Source of the DNA: Epiperipatus broadwayi
Taxonomy: Eukaryota; Onychophora; Udeonychophora; Euonychophora; Peripatidae
Direction: 5' to 3'
DNA length: 64,000 nt
Assembly (NCBI GenBank): GCA_028023455.1
Contig: JAQFVV010006305.1
Span: 611,001-675,000 of the forward strand
Shown here: positions 42,201-48,331 of the stretch, in pieces
Position numbering within the stretch: the stretch's first letter is position 1
How the letters are laid out: each line of letters begins with the position of its first letter
Translations under genes and position numbers: made by a program
Notes under the pieces: generated by a model
What the model saw: the letters and a program-made list of their open reading frames with translations, nothing else
What the model was told of the DNA's origin: nothing
The model's database searches: none

Positions 42201-45200
42201 ATTGGATTAGTTAATATGCTAACTAGAAAATATTCTGGAAGAAAATAAAAAATGCCCAGTTTGCTTCCTGGGAAAAGAAATTAAGATATTTTTTCATAGA
42301 ATTTTAGTTATGACATTTATAAAATTTGTTCTAGAATTAGAAAATATAATAAAACTATCAATGAGTTATTTTTTTTTAATTACATAAACTTTAGATTTTA
42401 AGTAAACAAGACATTTTTAAATACAAATCAATAATTAATAATTGGAAATATTTTATTAGAACAAGCACATTATGCAAACTTATAGATATTTTAACATTTA
42501 ATCATTTATAAAGTAATTAGAATATTAGTATATAAATTTAATGAAGTTATTATTAATAATTGAAATATTTTTACATTATAACATGCATAGTGTGCATTCA
42601 TTACTTATATGTTATTAAAATGGAACAATAGTTACTGGTTGTGAATATTTTATATTATCAAACATGCATATGTACACATGCATATATGCATTTATTTAAT
42701 ACTTATTGCAATTCATATGTGTAAAATACAATTTAAATACTATTAATGTATACTTTCGTTAATCAAATAGTCAACATCAAAATGATTTGTGTATTGTAAT
42801 TTAACAGACTTTTTATTTTTATTATTTCTACTCAATAAATTTATTAATCATTATTTTAAGTTGTTCTAATAAGTTATTGTTTCTTGTTCAGTTACATTGA
42901 TCAAGGTCATTGTAATACCAAAAGGAGTTTGTCCATAATAGTGTGTGTATGCATGTGATTAAATATCTTTAACAATTCTATTTAGAATTATTTAGATGGT
43001 GCTATAGTGAAAAAGTCATTTTTAAAAACCATTTACTTTGTAGATTTTATGATAATTAATTTATTAATAGCCAATACACTCAAAATACCAGAAAGCCCAG
43101 CATTTTTGATAATATGTAGAATTTTCTAGTTATTTTAATACTTAAAATATTGAGGATTACTTTTATAATAAGCCTTAACTTTGGCATTAGCTAGATGATT
43201 TTGTAATATATCTTTTAAATCCAGTCACAAAGATTATTATTGCTGGAGATGCTGTATTTTTCATTCATTTGTTGTTTATTATTTAGTTTCAATGTTGATT
43301 CTTTACTCATTTTCTATGCTCAGTAAAAATAGATTTTGTTGATGACTCATGTCTTTAATGATGTTTTAGTTGCATACTTTTCATTCCATACCATTACAAT
43401 CTGTATTTCAAGAATGTAATATATTCAACCCAGGATATGATTATCAGTTAGTGAGATGTAAAATATATATTAATGCAAAACTAAAGAAAAATTATTAGAA
43501 AAAAAAAATGTTCACAATTGATATATCAATCTTCAGAAACATTCCAGTGAATTTAAAATGGAACTTGCAAATTGTTTTAAAATATTAACAGATTTTGAAG
43601 ATGGTTCAGATCTGAATGAAATTAATAGGAAGATAACCAATACATTATTAAGATTGCAACAGATATTATGGTACAAAAAAAGCAGCAATTTATCAGTAAA
43701 TTTTCTATCTAGAAAAAAAAAGAATATGGAAATATACAAAATAATCCATTAAAAAGAATTTAATATCTAAAGTTTTGTATAATGATATAAAAAAGAATAA
43801 GAAAATATAATTATGAATTAGCAAGAAAAGCTATAGAAGGGAATAAGTCTCAAAACAGTAAATGAATATGTTGGTATTGGAAGGAATGTTTCAGTAACAA
43901 TAAGAAAAAAGTTCAAACTATTATTAAAAAAAGAATATTACAAAAGTTGTGGAAGAATTTTATAAAGAAATATATAATAACAAAGAACAAGAAAACAAAG
44001 TATCCCCTACAATTATTATATCTTCTTAATTGTCATGAATTTTAAGTGAAGAGATGAGATATATTCAATTAAATTTATGAAAGATCGAAAAGCTGAAGGA
44101 AATAATGCAGTTATAAATAATATCTTAAAAGCAGTTGGTGAAAAAATAGAAAAATTGTTGGCAAAGTTATATACAAATTTTATTTTGACACTACCCACTG
44201 TACGTAAAATACATACTTAAGATTAAGATAATTAAAAAAAAAAAAAATTCCTTACACTAGGCATTGTCTGAAATACAGAAAATAAGTGATAAAGATACAC
44301 TAGATGAGTGGAAAAATGCAATAGTAATATTCATATTTTTAAAAAAAGGTGATAAAGATATTAGAAATTACAAATTTATCAATCTGTTATCAGCTCTATA
44401 CAAAATTTTTATCATAAATCATTACAATTTGTCTATAGCAAACTTTAGATTTTAACCAACCAAAAGAACAAGCTGGTTTTAGAACAGTGGATCAAATCCA
44501 AGTATTGAATGAAGTTATAGAAAGAACTAATAAATGTGAGTTGTCATTAGGCCTTGGATTTGTAGACTGAAAAGACATTTGATTCTATAAGCATTTCTAC
44601 TGTGATTAAAGCATTGGATCAAGATATAGAACCAGAATATTATCACATTCTGAAGAATATTTATTAAAATGCAAAAGCAATGATTAGATTACATAGTGAT
44701 ATTAAAAAGATTAACATCGAGAAGGATGTATGACAAGATAATTCCATATCTCCAAAACTTTTTACAGCAATTTTGCTTTAAGTATTTTGTGGATTAAAAT
44801 GAGAAACGAAAGAAGTAAAACAAAATGGAGATTATTTAAATCATCTGTATTTTGTAAATGATATGGTTGTTTTTGAAAATAATGCTCCAGAGCATCAGGA
44901 AATTTTAACAAGGATTATCAGATGAAAATAAAAAATTACACCTAAAGATAAATACTAAAAAGATTAAAATAAAGTTCAATAAATTTTATCAAACGAAAAA
45001 AATAAAAATTGATAATGATGAATAAGATGTCAATATTTATAAATACCTTGGTCAGATTATTAATACACATGAAAACATAATTGATGACATTAATCATAGA
45101 TTTAAACTTGGATATAAAGCTTTTGGTAGAAACAATATTAAAAGAAAATATCCCTATGCATTTTAGAAGGTTTTTAATATGTTTCATCAGTTCTTACAGA

Positions 45201-46804
45201 TCTAAGACTTAAATACTTAACAAAATAGCAATATAGATTTCAGATCACTCAACAAAATTACGGGTAGCAAGAAGAATCGAAAACGAAATGAATGAATGAG
45301 AGAATAAACAGATATTACTGGCATCATTGAAAGAATTAAAAGACTGAAGTGGAATTGGACTAGATTTATTGCTAGAAGAAATGATAGTAAGTGGATAGTT
45401 AAAATCTTAAGTCGACTCAAAAGATCATTGAAAACCTAGAAAGAAACCACATGGGAGATGATGGATGAATGAAATAAGGAAATGTGCTACTATGTTGTGA
45501 AGAAACGAGGTTAAAAATCTGAGAAAGTGAATTAAACTTGGAAAGACCTTCATCCTGCAGTGGATCGATAATTGAAAATAATAATGATGATGAATACTTT
45601 AAAAAAAAATCATAAAGATAAATATATTCAATAACTATATTTGTTTCTTTTTAAAATATATAAATTCACCAAAAATATATCATTTAAACTTTTAATTCTC
45701 CATAAGTTCATGATTATTTACAGTAAAATTCAATGAAAGATTAAAGGTAACAAACTTTATCGGTTCTTAATGTTATGGATAAATACACATGATGTAACAT
45801 TACCACAACTAGCTTATTCATTTAAAATGCACATTATTAGGTAATTTCATAATTTACTTATAACCATTAAAAAGTATAAAGTTTGTAGAATAAACAAAAC
45901 ATATAAGAATATTTCATAATACTCAGTTATATTGTCATACAGATATAAATTCATCATTCTTGAGCAGATTGAATCCCAATAAATATCTTTATTTTTTTCT
46001 CTGCATCTCTCTATACAATAATCGATGTACAATAATTTTAAAAAATATGGATTTGGTATTATGTATTAATTCCGGTGATTCCTTTAAGGAACTTTTAAAA
46101 CTCAAGAGGATCTTTTGATTCTACGCATAAATTTCTTCTTGTGACATAAATAACGCGATGTGTTTTCAATAATTATTACTAACTTTCTATATCAAGATTT
46201 AATTAAAAATTATGTTTCTGTAAAATGCTACTTCTGGTATTTTATTATTAAGTCTTTAATTTTATGATGACTCATGGAGTATAAAGAGAAAACGACTATC
46301 TTAGATGGTAATGCGGAAGATATTTCGAGTGGTTGCATTCTCTAACACTTAATATGAAACACTGAAATTTAAAATATAGAAATTTAATTTAAAAAAAAAA
46401 GCTTATCTTAGTTCTTAACATATAACGGCATATTTATTAATGAAAATATAACTAGTGAATCATCATAAACATATAAACGGTCATTTGCAGAGTATAGTAC
46501 ACGGAAATAGGAAACAAACCATTTTCAGAAATTTAATTACTATTTACAATAGTAAAAAAATAAATATTGTAAAAAAAAGGCACGCAATTAAAATAAATAA
46601 ATATTATTATAAAAGCAAACAAATACTATATAATATACGCTTAAACATCTTAAAAGGATATTGATTTAGCAAGCTAGTGACTTCGGCATCATCAGGTCCT
46701 TCGGTAGGTGTTTCAGCATTTTGATCTTCTTCTCGAAAATTATCCTCATTAAATTCATCAACGTCTATTTTTCGAAACGCGGCACTTCCAGTATTTTTTG
46801 CCAT
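6147..46804 (-). CDS. ARPC5: Actin-related protein 2/3 complex subunit 5 (p16-Arc), complete, four coding exons
   Basis: Encodes the smallest subunit of the seven-member cytoplasmic Arp2/3 complex, which nucleates branched actin filaments; the family subunit helps hold Arp2 and ARPC1 in the complex. Coding parts are 46804-46662, 38639-38567, 33002-32826 and 6209-6147. Spliced in frame they give 151 residues, the usual family length. Recognisable blocks in order are [18 protein letters not shown] at the start, [25 protein letters not shown] and [14 protein letters not shown] just before the stop. The start is the first ATG of exon 1 and matches the family N-terminus. Introns are 8.0 kb (AT-AC, minor class), 5.6 kb and 26.6 kb, all loaded with repeats. 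It is divergent from RPL35, with 287 bases between start codons. No frameshift or missing block was seen, so it should be functional. The paralogue ARPC5L is the only realistic alternative name; the two are split in vertebrates only, as far as I know. Confidence 0.97.
7921..8437 (-). repeat. Partial tandem repeat of a hammerhead-bearing unit (about 400 bp)
   Basis: 7921-8042 recurs as 8322-8437 in direct orientation, including the ribozyme 3' half; the GATGCATTTC strings start 395 bases apart. Ribozyme-to-ribozyme spacing of a few hundred bases in direct repeats is the layout of retrozymes and of Penelope-like repeats. The second ribozyme copy is cut in stem II by the LTR that starts at about 8438. 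Confidence 0.75.
8016..8057 (-). ncRNA. Hammerhead ribozyme motif, best copy in the window
   Basis: On the minus strand: stem I CCCAA (8057-8053) pairs with TTGGG (8020-8016), a perfect 5 bp; core CTGATGA (8052-8046); stem II GTGCTG/CAGCAC, 6 perfect bp with loop GTT; GAAA (8030-8027); stem III AT-GC-AT; cleavage base C at 8021. The predicted cut is between 8021 and 8020. ATGAC (8066-8062) can pair with GTTAT further along as an outer stem I. Known hammerheads with such a short, self-complementary stem III act as dimers. Confidence 0.88.
8405..8438 (-). pseudogene. Truncated hammerhead copy interrupted by an LTR
   Basis: Retains half of stem II, GAAA, the ATGCAT stem III and TTGGG of stem I, but the CTGATGA side is missing because LTR sequence begins inside stem II. 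Confidence 0.7.
8439..8919 (-). mobile_element. LTR of a second LTR-retrotransposon type, with preceding polypurine tract
   Basis: Read on the minus strand, AAAAGGGGGG (8930-8921) is a classic polypurine tract and is followed by A and then TG at 8919, the expected start of a 3' LTR. The LTR end is placed where the interrupted hammerhead repeat resumes at about 8438; its exact last bases were not fixed, and no clean CA was seen. The sequence is less AT-rich than its surroundings. Confidence 0.6.
8931..10260 (-). other. Probable internal remnant of the LTR element or other unclassified repeat
   Basis: Upstream of the polypurine tract on the minus strand, so probably element-derived. An open stretch at 10212-9880 (110 codons) has no recognisable domain. 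The stretch 9640-9900 is more GC-rich than average and has a TTCGAACC string, but no convincing primer-binding site or coding domain. Confidence 0.35.
10911..12839 (-). mobile_element. Solo LTR, diverged member of the LTR family found at 20958-32134
   Basis: Matches the LTRs of the cluster along its length: the CATTTGAACCTGG stretch near 10973, the CACTAGCTC and AGCCACTGCCAG strings, GTTCGCACAGATG near 11244 and the terminal hairpin TGTAACAG/CTGTTACA at 12815-12839. It starts TATAATGGTC where others start TGTAACGATC. It lies in ATATAT repeats on both sides, so a target duplication cannot be told from the simple sequence. No internal region follows, hence solo. No protein-coding capacity is supported. 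Confidence 0.75.
12483..12552. repeat. 32-bp inverted repeat with 6-base loop inside the solo LTR
   Basis: 12483-12514 and 12521-12552 are inverted copies with one mismatch. Sister LTRs have only a single copy of the CCCAAGG stretch here, so the second arm was probably made by a polymerase template switch. Confidence 0.8.
13827..15342. mobile_element. pogo/Tigger-like DNA transposon, non-autonomous, with nested insertion
   Basis: Terminal inverted repeats CACCTGGGTCTC...TTTTACGCG and CGCGTAAAA...GAGACCCAGGTG are flanked by TA on both sides (13825-13826 and 15343-15344), as for the Tc1/mariner superfamily. A partial sister lies at 40347-41296. An internal stretch (14879-14968) matches part of a 63-codon open stretch in that sister but has lost about 90 bases, so no transposase is made. 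The superfamily rests on the TA and the repeat style, not on a transposase domain. Confidence 0.75.
14113..14717. mobile_element. Foldback (MITE-like) element nested in the pogo-like copy
   Basis: The sister at 40347-41296 lacks this segment, and AGATTATAAT is duplicated on both sides (14103-14112 and 14718-14727). About 14130-14275 is repeated inverted at about 14285-14430, and a further copy of the right arm lies at 14581-14717. No coding capacity. Confidence 0.85.
15385..15780. repeat. Diverged inverted-repeat element
   Basis: 15408-15443 pairs with 15722-15758 (CCTACACATGCA against TGCATGTGTAGG), and weaker pairing extends outwards to a CACTAG/CTAGTAAC stretch. Probably an old MITE. Confidence 0.5.
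16203..17913 (-). pseudogene. RTE reverse transcriptase and C-terminal region, frameshifted
   Basis: Contains [11 protein letters not shown] (RT start), [27 protein letters not shown] (motif A aspartate), an intact YADD catalytic box (16931-16920) within [25 protein letters not shown] (thumb) and a C-terminal WAGHIARR...RWMD block. Breaks occur near 17440-17480, 17045, 16860, 16560 and 16410. Homologous proteins are single frames of roughly 1000 residues with the endonuclease. Confidence 0.87.
18311..19000 (-). pseudogene. RTE endonuclease domain, frameshifted
   Basis: Blocks in order: [69 protein letters not shown] and [11 protein letters not shown]. These are the conserved motifs of RTE endonucleases. 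Two residues differ from the family pattern: SEVRR is YEVRR, and the catalytic GDFNA is GEFNA (Asp to Glu). A frame change occurs near 18727. It would nick target DNA in an active element. Confidence 0.85.
19331..20423. other. Gene-free intronic stretch
   Basis: AT-rich DNA of ARPC5 intron 3 with no open frame, repeat pairing or motif that I can support. Confidence 0.5.
20424..20436. repeat. 13-base direct repeat, left copy (boundary of the 12-kb composite)
   Basis: ATTATTTTGGTAG recurs exactly at 32611-32623. It lies immediately outside the hammerhead-bearing repeat on both sides and is best read as the target duplication of that repeat. Confidence 0.75.
20437..20957. repeat. Hammerhead-bearing repeat, left part, with 186-bp palindromic arms
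   Basis: 20437-20622 and 20653-20838 are near-perfect inverted copies. The left arm plus the spacer carries a complete hammerhead on the minus strand. The right arm carries the same ribozyme on the plus strand but lacks stem I and the start of CTGATGA. From about 20798 to 20957 the sequence is a direct repeat of 32137-32297, so both parts come from one tandem-organised family with a unit near 470-480 bases. Confidence 0.75.
20587..20630 (-). ncRNA. Hammerhead ribozyme motif in the palindromic repeat
   Basis: Minus strand: ACCAA (20630-20626) pairs with TTGGT (20591-20587); CTGATGA (20625-20619); stem II TGCT/AGCA with loop GGTTT after a U-U mismatch; GAAA (20603-20600); stem III ATA-CG-TAT; cleavage base A at 20592. 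The missing G-C pair at the base of stem II may reduce activity. Confidence 0.72.
20958..22463 (+). mobile_element. Truncated LTR, inverted relative to its neighbours
   Basis: Reads in the opposite direction to the LTR at 22465-24656 and is its mirror image down to about 20958, where it is cut and joined to the hammerhead repeat. It ends CCGGATCATTACA at 22463. A 102-codon open stretch (21672-21364) occurs identically placed in the mirror copy at 23247-23555; it reflects shared DNA and has no recognised domain. Confidence 0.8.
22465..24656 (-). mobile_element. LTR (about 2.2 kb), 3' LTR of a non-autonomous element
   Basis: In plus-strand reading it runs from TAACGATCCGGAG to the terminal hairpin TGTAACGA...TCGTTACA (24631-24656). 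Orientation is set by the primer-binding site at 25366-25383. Sister LTRs share the CACTAGCTCAGTGGAA and AGCCACTGCCAGTAATTAAC strings and GTTCGCACA. Confidence 0.82.
24657..25383 (-). mobile_element. Internal region of the non-autonomous LTR element
   Basis: Only about 730 bases lie between LTRs, with no gag or pol frame, so this is a short TRIM/LARD-like derivative. No polypurine tract is evident next to the downstream LTR, which is atypical. Confidence 0.65.
25366..25383 (-). promoter_or_regulatory. Primer-binding site, tRNA-Lys type
   Basis: Minus strand TGGCGCCCAACATGGGGC, two bases after the LTR end TTACA. It differs by one base from the primer site complementary to tRNA-Lys(1,2). A second copy, TGGCGCCCAACCTGGGGC, lies at 25542-25525; the third junction (28408-28390) is more decayed. 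Confidence 0.8.
25386..25524 (-). mobile_element. LTR end fragment between two primer-binding sites
   Basis: A short copy of the LTR end (TGTAACGATCCGGAG through the CATCTAGGCATTTGAACC stretch and an A/T run) sits between the primer-binding sites at 25366-25383 and 25525-25542, so only LTR end plus primer site was duplicated. Confidence 0.75.
25545..27652 (-). mobile_element. LTR, second full copy of the cluster
   Basis: Starts TGTAACGATCC and ends with the hairpin at 27627-27652. It is highly similar to 22465-24656 apart from a deleted block around 26425-26545. Confidence 0.82.
27653..28411 (-). mobile_element. Internal region, second copy
   Basis: Parallel to 24657-25383, ending in a decayed primer-binding site next to TGTAACGATCC at 28412. 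No coding frame. Confidence 0.65.
28412..30211 (-). mobile_element. LTR, third copy, truncated by a rearrangement
   Basis: Follows the same order of blocks as the other LTRs until about 30211, where a 17-base inverted repeat marks a switch to another LTR segment. Confidence 0.78.
30158..30230. repeat. 17-base exact inverted repeat at an LTR rearrangement junction
   Basis: TCGTAATAATCAATCAC (30158-30174) reappears inverted at 30214-30230, directly where LTR homology jumps back to an upstream block. This is the footprint expected of a template switch. Confidence 0.75.
30233..31322. repeat. LTR-derived palindrome with arms of about 510 bp
   Basis: 30233-30746 and 30815-31322 are inverted copies around a 68-base spacer. 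Both arms are LTR sequence (TAACCTAAGATTACC block and its flanks), including A or T runs next to the centre. Confidence 0.85.
30815..32134 (+). mobile_element. Inverted LTR closing the cluster on the right
   Basis: Continues beyond the palindrome arm through the complete LTR 3' half, including the mirrored CACTGAGCTAGTG and TGGCGCC blocks, to a decayed end CGATCGTTATA. It then joins the hammerhead repeat at about 32135. It is more diverged than the central LTRs. Confidence 0.72.
32135..32610 (+). repeat. Hammerhead-bearing repeat, right part
   Basis: Its first 160 bases repeat 20798-20957 in direct orientation; it continues with sequence absent from the left part up to the ribozyme, then to CCCTATATTAC immediately before the right 13-base repeat. 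It contains GGTTCAGATTGACC (32246-32259), weakly like a B box. Confidence 0.75.
32460..32503 (+). ncRNA. Hammerhead ribozyme motif in the right repeat part
   Basis: ACCAA (32460-32464) pairs with TTGGT (32499-32503); CTGATGA (32465-32471); stem II reduced to GCT/AGC with loop GGTTT; GAAA (32487-32490); stem III ATA-CG-TAT; cleavage base A at 32498. It is weaker in stem II than the copy at 8016-8057. Confidence 0.68.
32611..32623. repeat. 13-base direct repeat, right copy
   Basis: Exact copy of 20424-20436; see the left copy. Confidence 0.75.
32826..33002 (-). CDS. ARPC5: ARPC5 coding exon 3
   Basis: 59 codons in phase 0 between an acceptor ending TTTTTAG and a donor GTAAAC. They include [39 protein letters not shown] and the WHEK motif, the most conserved core of the subunit. 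If the donor were not used, the frame would continue only VNII and then stop, which is why the splice after WHEK is preferred. Confidence 0.96.
33981..34216. repeat. Foldback MITE in ARPC5 intron 2
   Basis: ATGATAACAATC at the left end is answered by GATTGTTATCAT at the right, and the arms pair along about 75 bases (for example TAGTCAAGGCAACCTCCT and its mirror near 34160). No coding capacity. Confidence 0.78.
34611..35128. repeat. Direct repeat pair of about 125 bp, 393 bp apart
   Basis: 34611-34735 and 35004-35128 share GCAAATTGGATTTCTCAATA and flanking blocks at roughly 85 percent. No ribozyme core was found in either copy. Confidence 0.7.
36401..36871 (-). repeat. Partial tandem repeat (418-bp unit) with a hammerhead
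   Basis: 36401-36453 recurs at 36819-36871 with one difference, 418 bases apart; the single hammerhead lies between. The region is more GC-rich than the intron around it. One unit plus a short piece of the next is typical of ribozyme-bearing repeats copied from circular or tandem RNA. Confidence 0.72.
36553..36595 (-). ncRNA. Hammerhead ribozyme motif, CTGAGGA core
   Basis: Minus strand: CTGAGGA (36589-36583), allowed because position 7 is variable; stem II GTGC/GCAC with loop CAAA; GAAA (36570-36567); stem III ACC-AT-GGT, 3 bp; cleavage base C at 36559. Stem I pairs ACCTAT (36595-36590) with AGGGGT (36558-36553), with one mismatch and one wobble. All invariant residues are present. Confidence 0.78.
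36872..38566. other. Gene-free part of ARPC5 intron 2
   Basis: AT-rich. A less AT-rich patch at about 37040-37260 has a 64-codon open stretch with no recognised domain; nothing else is supported. Confidence 0.45.
38567..38639 (-). CDS. ARPC5: ARPC5 coding exon 2
   Basis: The exon starts one base after an intron ending in AC. That base (A) completes CAA (Gln) from exon 1, then 24 codons read [20 protein letters not shown] and QAIK. The exon ends AAA followed by the strong donor GTAAGT, phase 0. Only the AC boundary keeps the frame: using the AG two bases downstream would shift it. Confidence 0.95.
38935..40165 (+). mobile_element. Second RTE LINE copy, 5' (endonuclease) part
   Basis: Antisense to ARPC5 in its U12 intron. 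Begins with the GGCCTTAAAGGAAC leader block shared with the first copy, then [27 protein letters not shown] and, in another frame, [10 protein letters not shown] with the catalytic Asp preserved. It is clearly more decayed than the copy at 16185-19330. It stops at about 40165, where unrelated DNA of about 3.3 kb intervenes. Confidence 0.82.
40194..41450. repeat. 153-bp direct repeat flanking the second pogo-like copy
   Basis: 40194-40346 and 41298-41450 are nearly identical (both start ACTTATATTTATAAAAC). They abut the truncated left end and the intact right end. This is far too long for a transposon target duplication and implies a tandem duplication or template switch. Confidence 0.82.
40347..41296. 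mobile_element. pogo/Tigger-like element, second copy, left end missing
   Basis: Begins TTACGCGGAC, lacking the CACCTGGGTCTC end, and runs to the intact right end GAGACCCAGGTG. It has no nested foldback. A 63-codon open stretch (40771-40962) starts [19 protein letters not shown]; it may be a relic of a transposase but I recognise no domain. Confidence 0.75.
41451..43484. other. Unclassified DNA inside the split RTE copy
   Basis: AT-rich filler between the pogo-like copy and the resumed LINE. No motif or coding frame is supported. Confidence 0.45.
43485..45590 (+). mobile_element. Second RTE LINE copy, 3' (reverse transcriptase) part
   Basis: Resumes where the first part left off, compared with the copy at 16185-19330: [20 protein letters not shown] near 43565, KEQAGF near 44467 and the CTGCAGTGGATCGATAA terminus near 45557. 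The catalytic YADD has become FVND (44851-44862). Stops and frameshifts are frequent. With the 5' part it makes one element split by insertion. Confidence 0.82.
45600..46651. other. Gene-free start of the ARPC5 U12 intron
   Basis: AT-rich. A short piece at 46081-46125 (CCTTTAAGGAAC, then AAGAGGATC) resembles the RTE leader and may be a fragment of it. Nothing else was seen. Confidence 0.4.
46662..46804 (-). CDS. ARPC5: ARPC5 coding exon 1
   Basis: 143 bases give 47 complete codons plus CA of a split glutamine codon (phase 2). The protein begins [18 protein letters not shown], followed by an acidic stretch (EDNFREED...) and EVTSLLN, all typical of the ARPC5 N-terminus. The exon does not end at a GT donor. 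The next bases are ATATCCTTTT, the 5' splice signal of a U12-type intron. Confidence 0.96.
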
Positions 46805-47091
46805 TAGAACATTTAAAGTTATGTTAAATAAAAAGTATGAAGATACACCCCTTCCCCAAGAACAAACCGGAAATTGATATAATCAAAAAGTAGGACCGCT
46901 CTAATTTTAAAATAATAAAGCGTAAATGAAAATCTTTAAAAATTAATGTTTTATTTACTACCAATAGTTAAATGCCTCATTGCTAATTTGAAAATTCATT
47001 CTTAAAATCTTATACTTTTTTTTTTTAATTCAATGCGAGACTATTATTTGCCTCGATCTCATTCCTTCATTTTATTAACGTGCTGATAAGG
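46805..47091. promoter_or_regulatory. Shared divergent promoter of ARPC5 and RPL35
   Basis: Only 287 bases separate the ARPC5 start codon (minus) from the RPL35 start codon (plus), so both promoters and both 5' UTRs must be here unless hidden 5' non-coding exons exist. On the RPL35 side a pyrimidine-rich run, CTCATTCCTTC (47058-47068), could be the TOP-type initiator used by ribosomal protein genes. I see no clear TATA arrangement that stands out from the AT background. Confidence 0.7.
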
Positions 47092-47429
47092 ATGGTAAGA
47101 ATTTTTATTAAATTTTCTTAAAATTTTAATCGATGTAATCCTTTTCTTTAGATGTTTTATGTCAGTAAAAAAGTAATTTTTCATTACCATACATAATTAA
47201 TATATAGTCCTCTGGGATTATAAATAAAATTTTGTTTACTTATTGTTCAAATTTTGTTATGGTCATGTATAATCGTAAAGCTTTTTTCTTAGGGCAGAGT
47301 TAAAGCTCGGGAATTACGAGGAAAAAAAAAAGAGGAACTTCTTAAACAATTAGAAGAACTAAAGCAAGAATTGGGCAATTTACGTGTGGCTAAAGTAACT
47401 GGAGGGGCAGCTTCCAAACTTTCCAAAAT
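47092..47429 (+). CDS. RPL35: 60S ribosomal protein L35 (uL29), 5' part only
   Basis: Encodes a large-subunit ribosomal protein located around the peptide exit tunnel. Exon 1 contributes only ATG (47092-47094), followed at once by the donor GTAAGA. Intron 1 (47095-47292, 198 bases) ends TTTTTTCTTAG. Exon 2 (47293-47429) then reads [40 protein letters not shown] and two bases of the next codon before [15 protein letters not shown] and [16 protein letters not shown] are diagnostic of uL29 of eukaryotes. That is about 46 of some 123 residues; the remaining part (usually beginning RVVRKSIARV) was not found up to base 64000. The split ATG and the phase-2 end are as in other animal RPL35 genes, to my knowledge. 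Exon 2 is certain; the ATG exon is very likely. Confidence 0.94.
47293..47429 (+). CDS. RPL35: RPL35 coding exon 2
   Basis: 45 codons plus AT, flanked by a strong acceptor (TTCTTAG) and donor (GTAAGT). It is rich in Lys, Glu and Leu as in the first helices of uL29. Its base composition (runs of A in the KKK codons) matches the AT-rich surroundings, so it is not a recent import or a processed copy: introns are present on both sides. Confidence 0.96.
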
Positions 47430-47615
47430 GTAAGTACTATATTGATAAATGATTTGTTTTTCTTTGAAGTTAATTGATGTTTTAGTAACAAATGGCATTT
47501 AAAATCTAACTTTTATAACTTCCAAATTCCATTTTTATATATATATAGTTATTGTTTTTAATTGGTAAATAATTTTATTGCATTGTTCATTACACTAATT
47601 GTGAATTTGACCATT

Positions 47616-48331
47616 CAGTAAACATGAATTTGCCAGGTCACGACAAAATTGGATTTTGTTATGAAGTTCAAACCTTTTGCACTAGAGTGTTTCTTGTCGA
47701 ATCATTTAAAAATCTCGTGAAATATCAAATACATGGCGGCATAAAATTGTATTATAAAAAAAAAAAAAAATTATCCTACCAACATTCATAATTACTGTCC
47801 ATTGTAGTTTTCTCTTTTATAAGCGATAAAATTCGCAAAGATGGCATCAGTCTTAGCGAGTCCTAAAAGCAAATTCCTGTAGGTAGGATTCGAATAAAGT
47901 ACTTCCAGTACCACTAATATTTGAGCTTGTGTTTACCTCTAATCTACATTTTCCACCAACGTCCAATTTTCTATGTGAACATCTGCAACATGTAATATTT
48001 CATTCTCTGGCACTACTGTATTATTTACAGGATTCATTTTATTATGTCTGAAAACTGAAAAACTCTTGGAAAGCTTACGACTTTGAAAAACTTGTAAAAA
48101 ATGCGCCAAGACAATGTAACAATTTCACAATACCAGCAATACTTTATTCCAGTCCTATCGTTTGTATAAGCGAAAACTACAATGGACAGTAATTATGAAT
48201 GTTGGTAGGATAAATATGTTATTATTTCACGACAAATTTTTAAATAATCCGACTCTCGAGAAACACTGGTAAATAAAAATTTGAAATTAAAAAAAAAAAA
48301 TTGAATTTTGTGGGCAAATTAATGTTTACTG
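47616..48331. mobile_element. Non-autonomous TIR element in RPL35 intron 2
   Basis: Ends CAGTAAACATGAATTTGCC and the mirrored GGCAAATTAATGTTTACTG are flanked by ACCATT (47610-47615) and ACCATC (48332-48337). Inside, a longer inverted repeat (about 47772-47825 against 48160-48220, with ACTACAATGGACAGTAATTA) folds the middle. No coding capacity. The CAGT ends resemble hAT MITEs, but the target duplication seems shorter than 8. Confidence 0.68.

Larger units (their letters stand above)
38640..46661 (-). other. U12-type (minor spliceosome) AT-AC intron of ARPC5
   Basis: The 5' splice site is ATATCCTTTT (46661-46652), an exact match to the minor-class consensus RTATCCTTT. The 3' end is AC (38641-38640). 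Upstream, TTTCTTAAT (38658-38650) matches the U12 branch consensus TTCCTTAAC at 7 of 9 positions, with the likely branch A 11 bases from the intron end, in the normal 10-15 base window. The flanking exons join in frame only with these boundaries. The intron is 8,022 bases long and holds an old RTE LINE in antisense. Confidence 0.93.
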
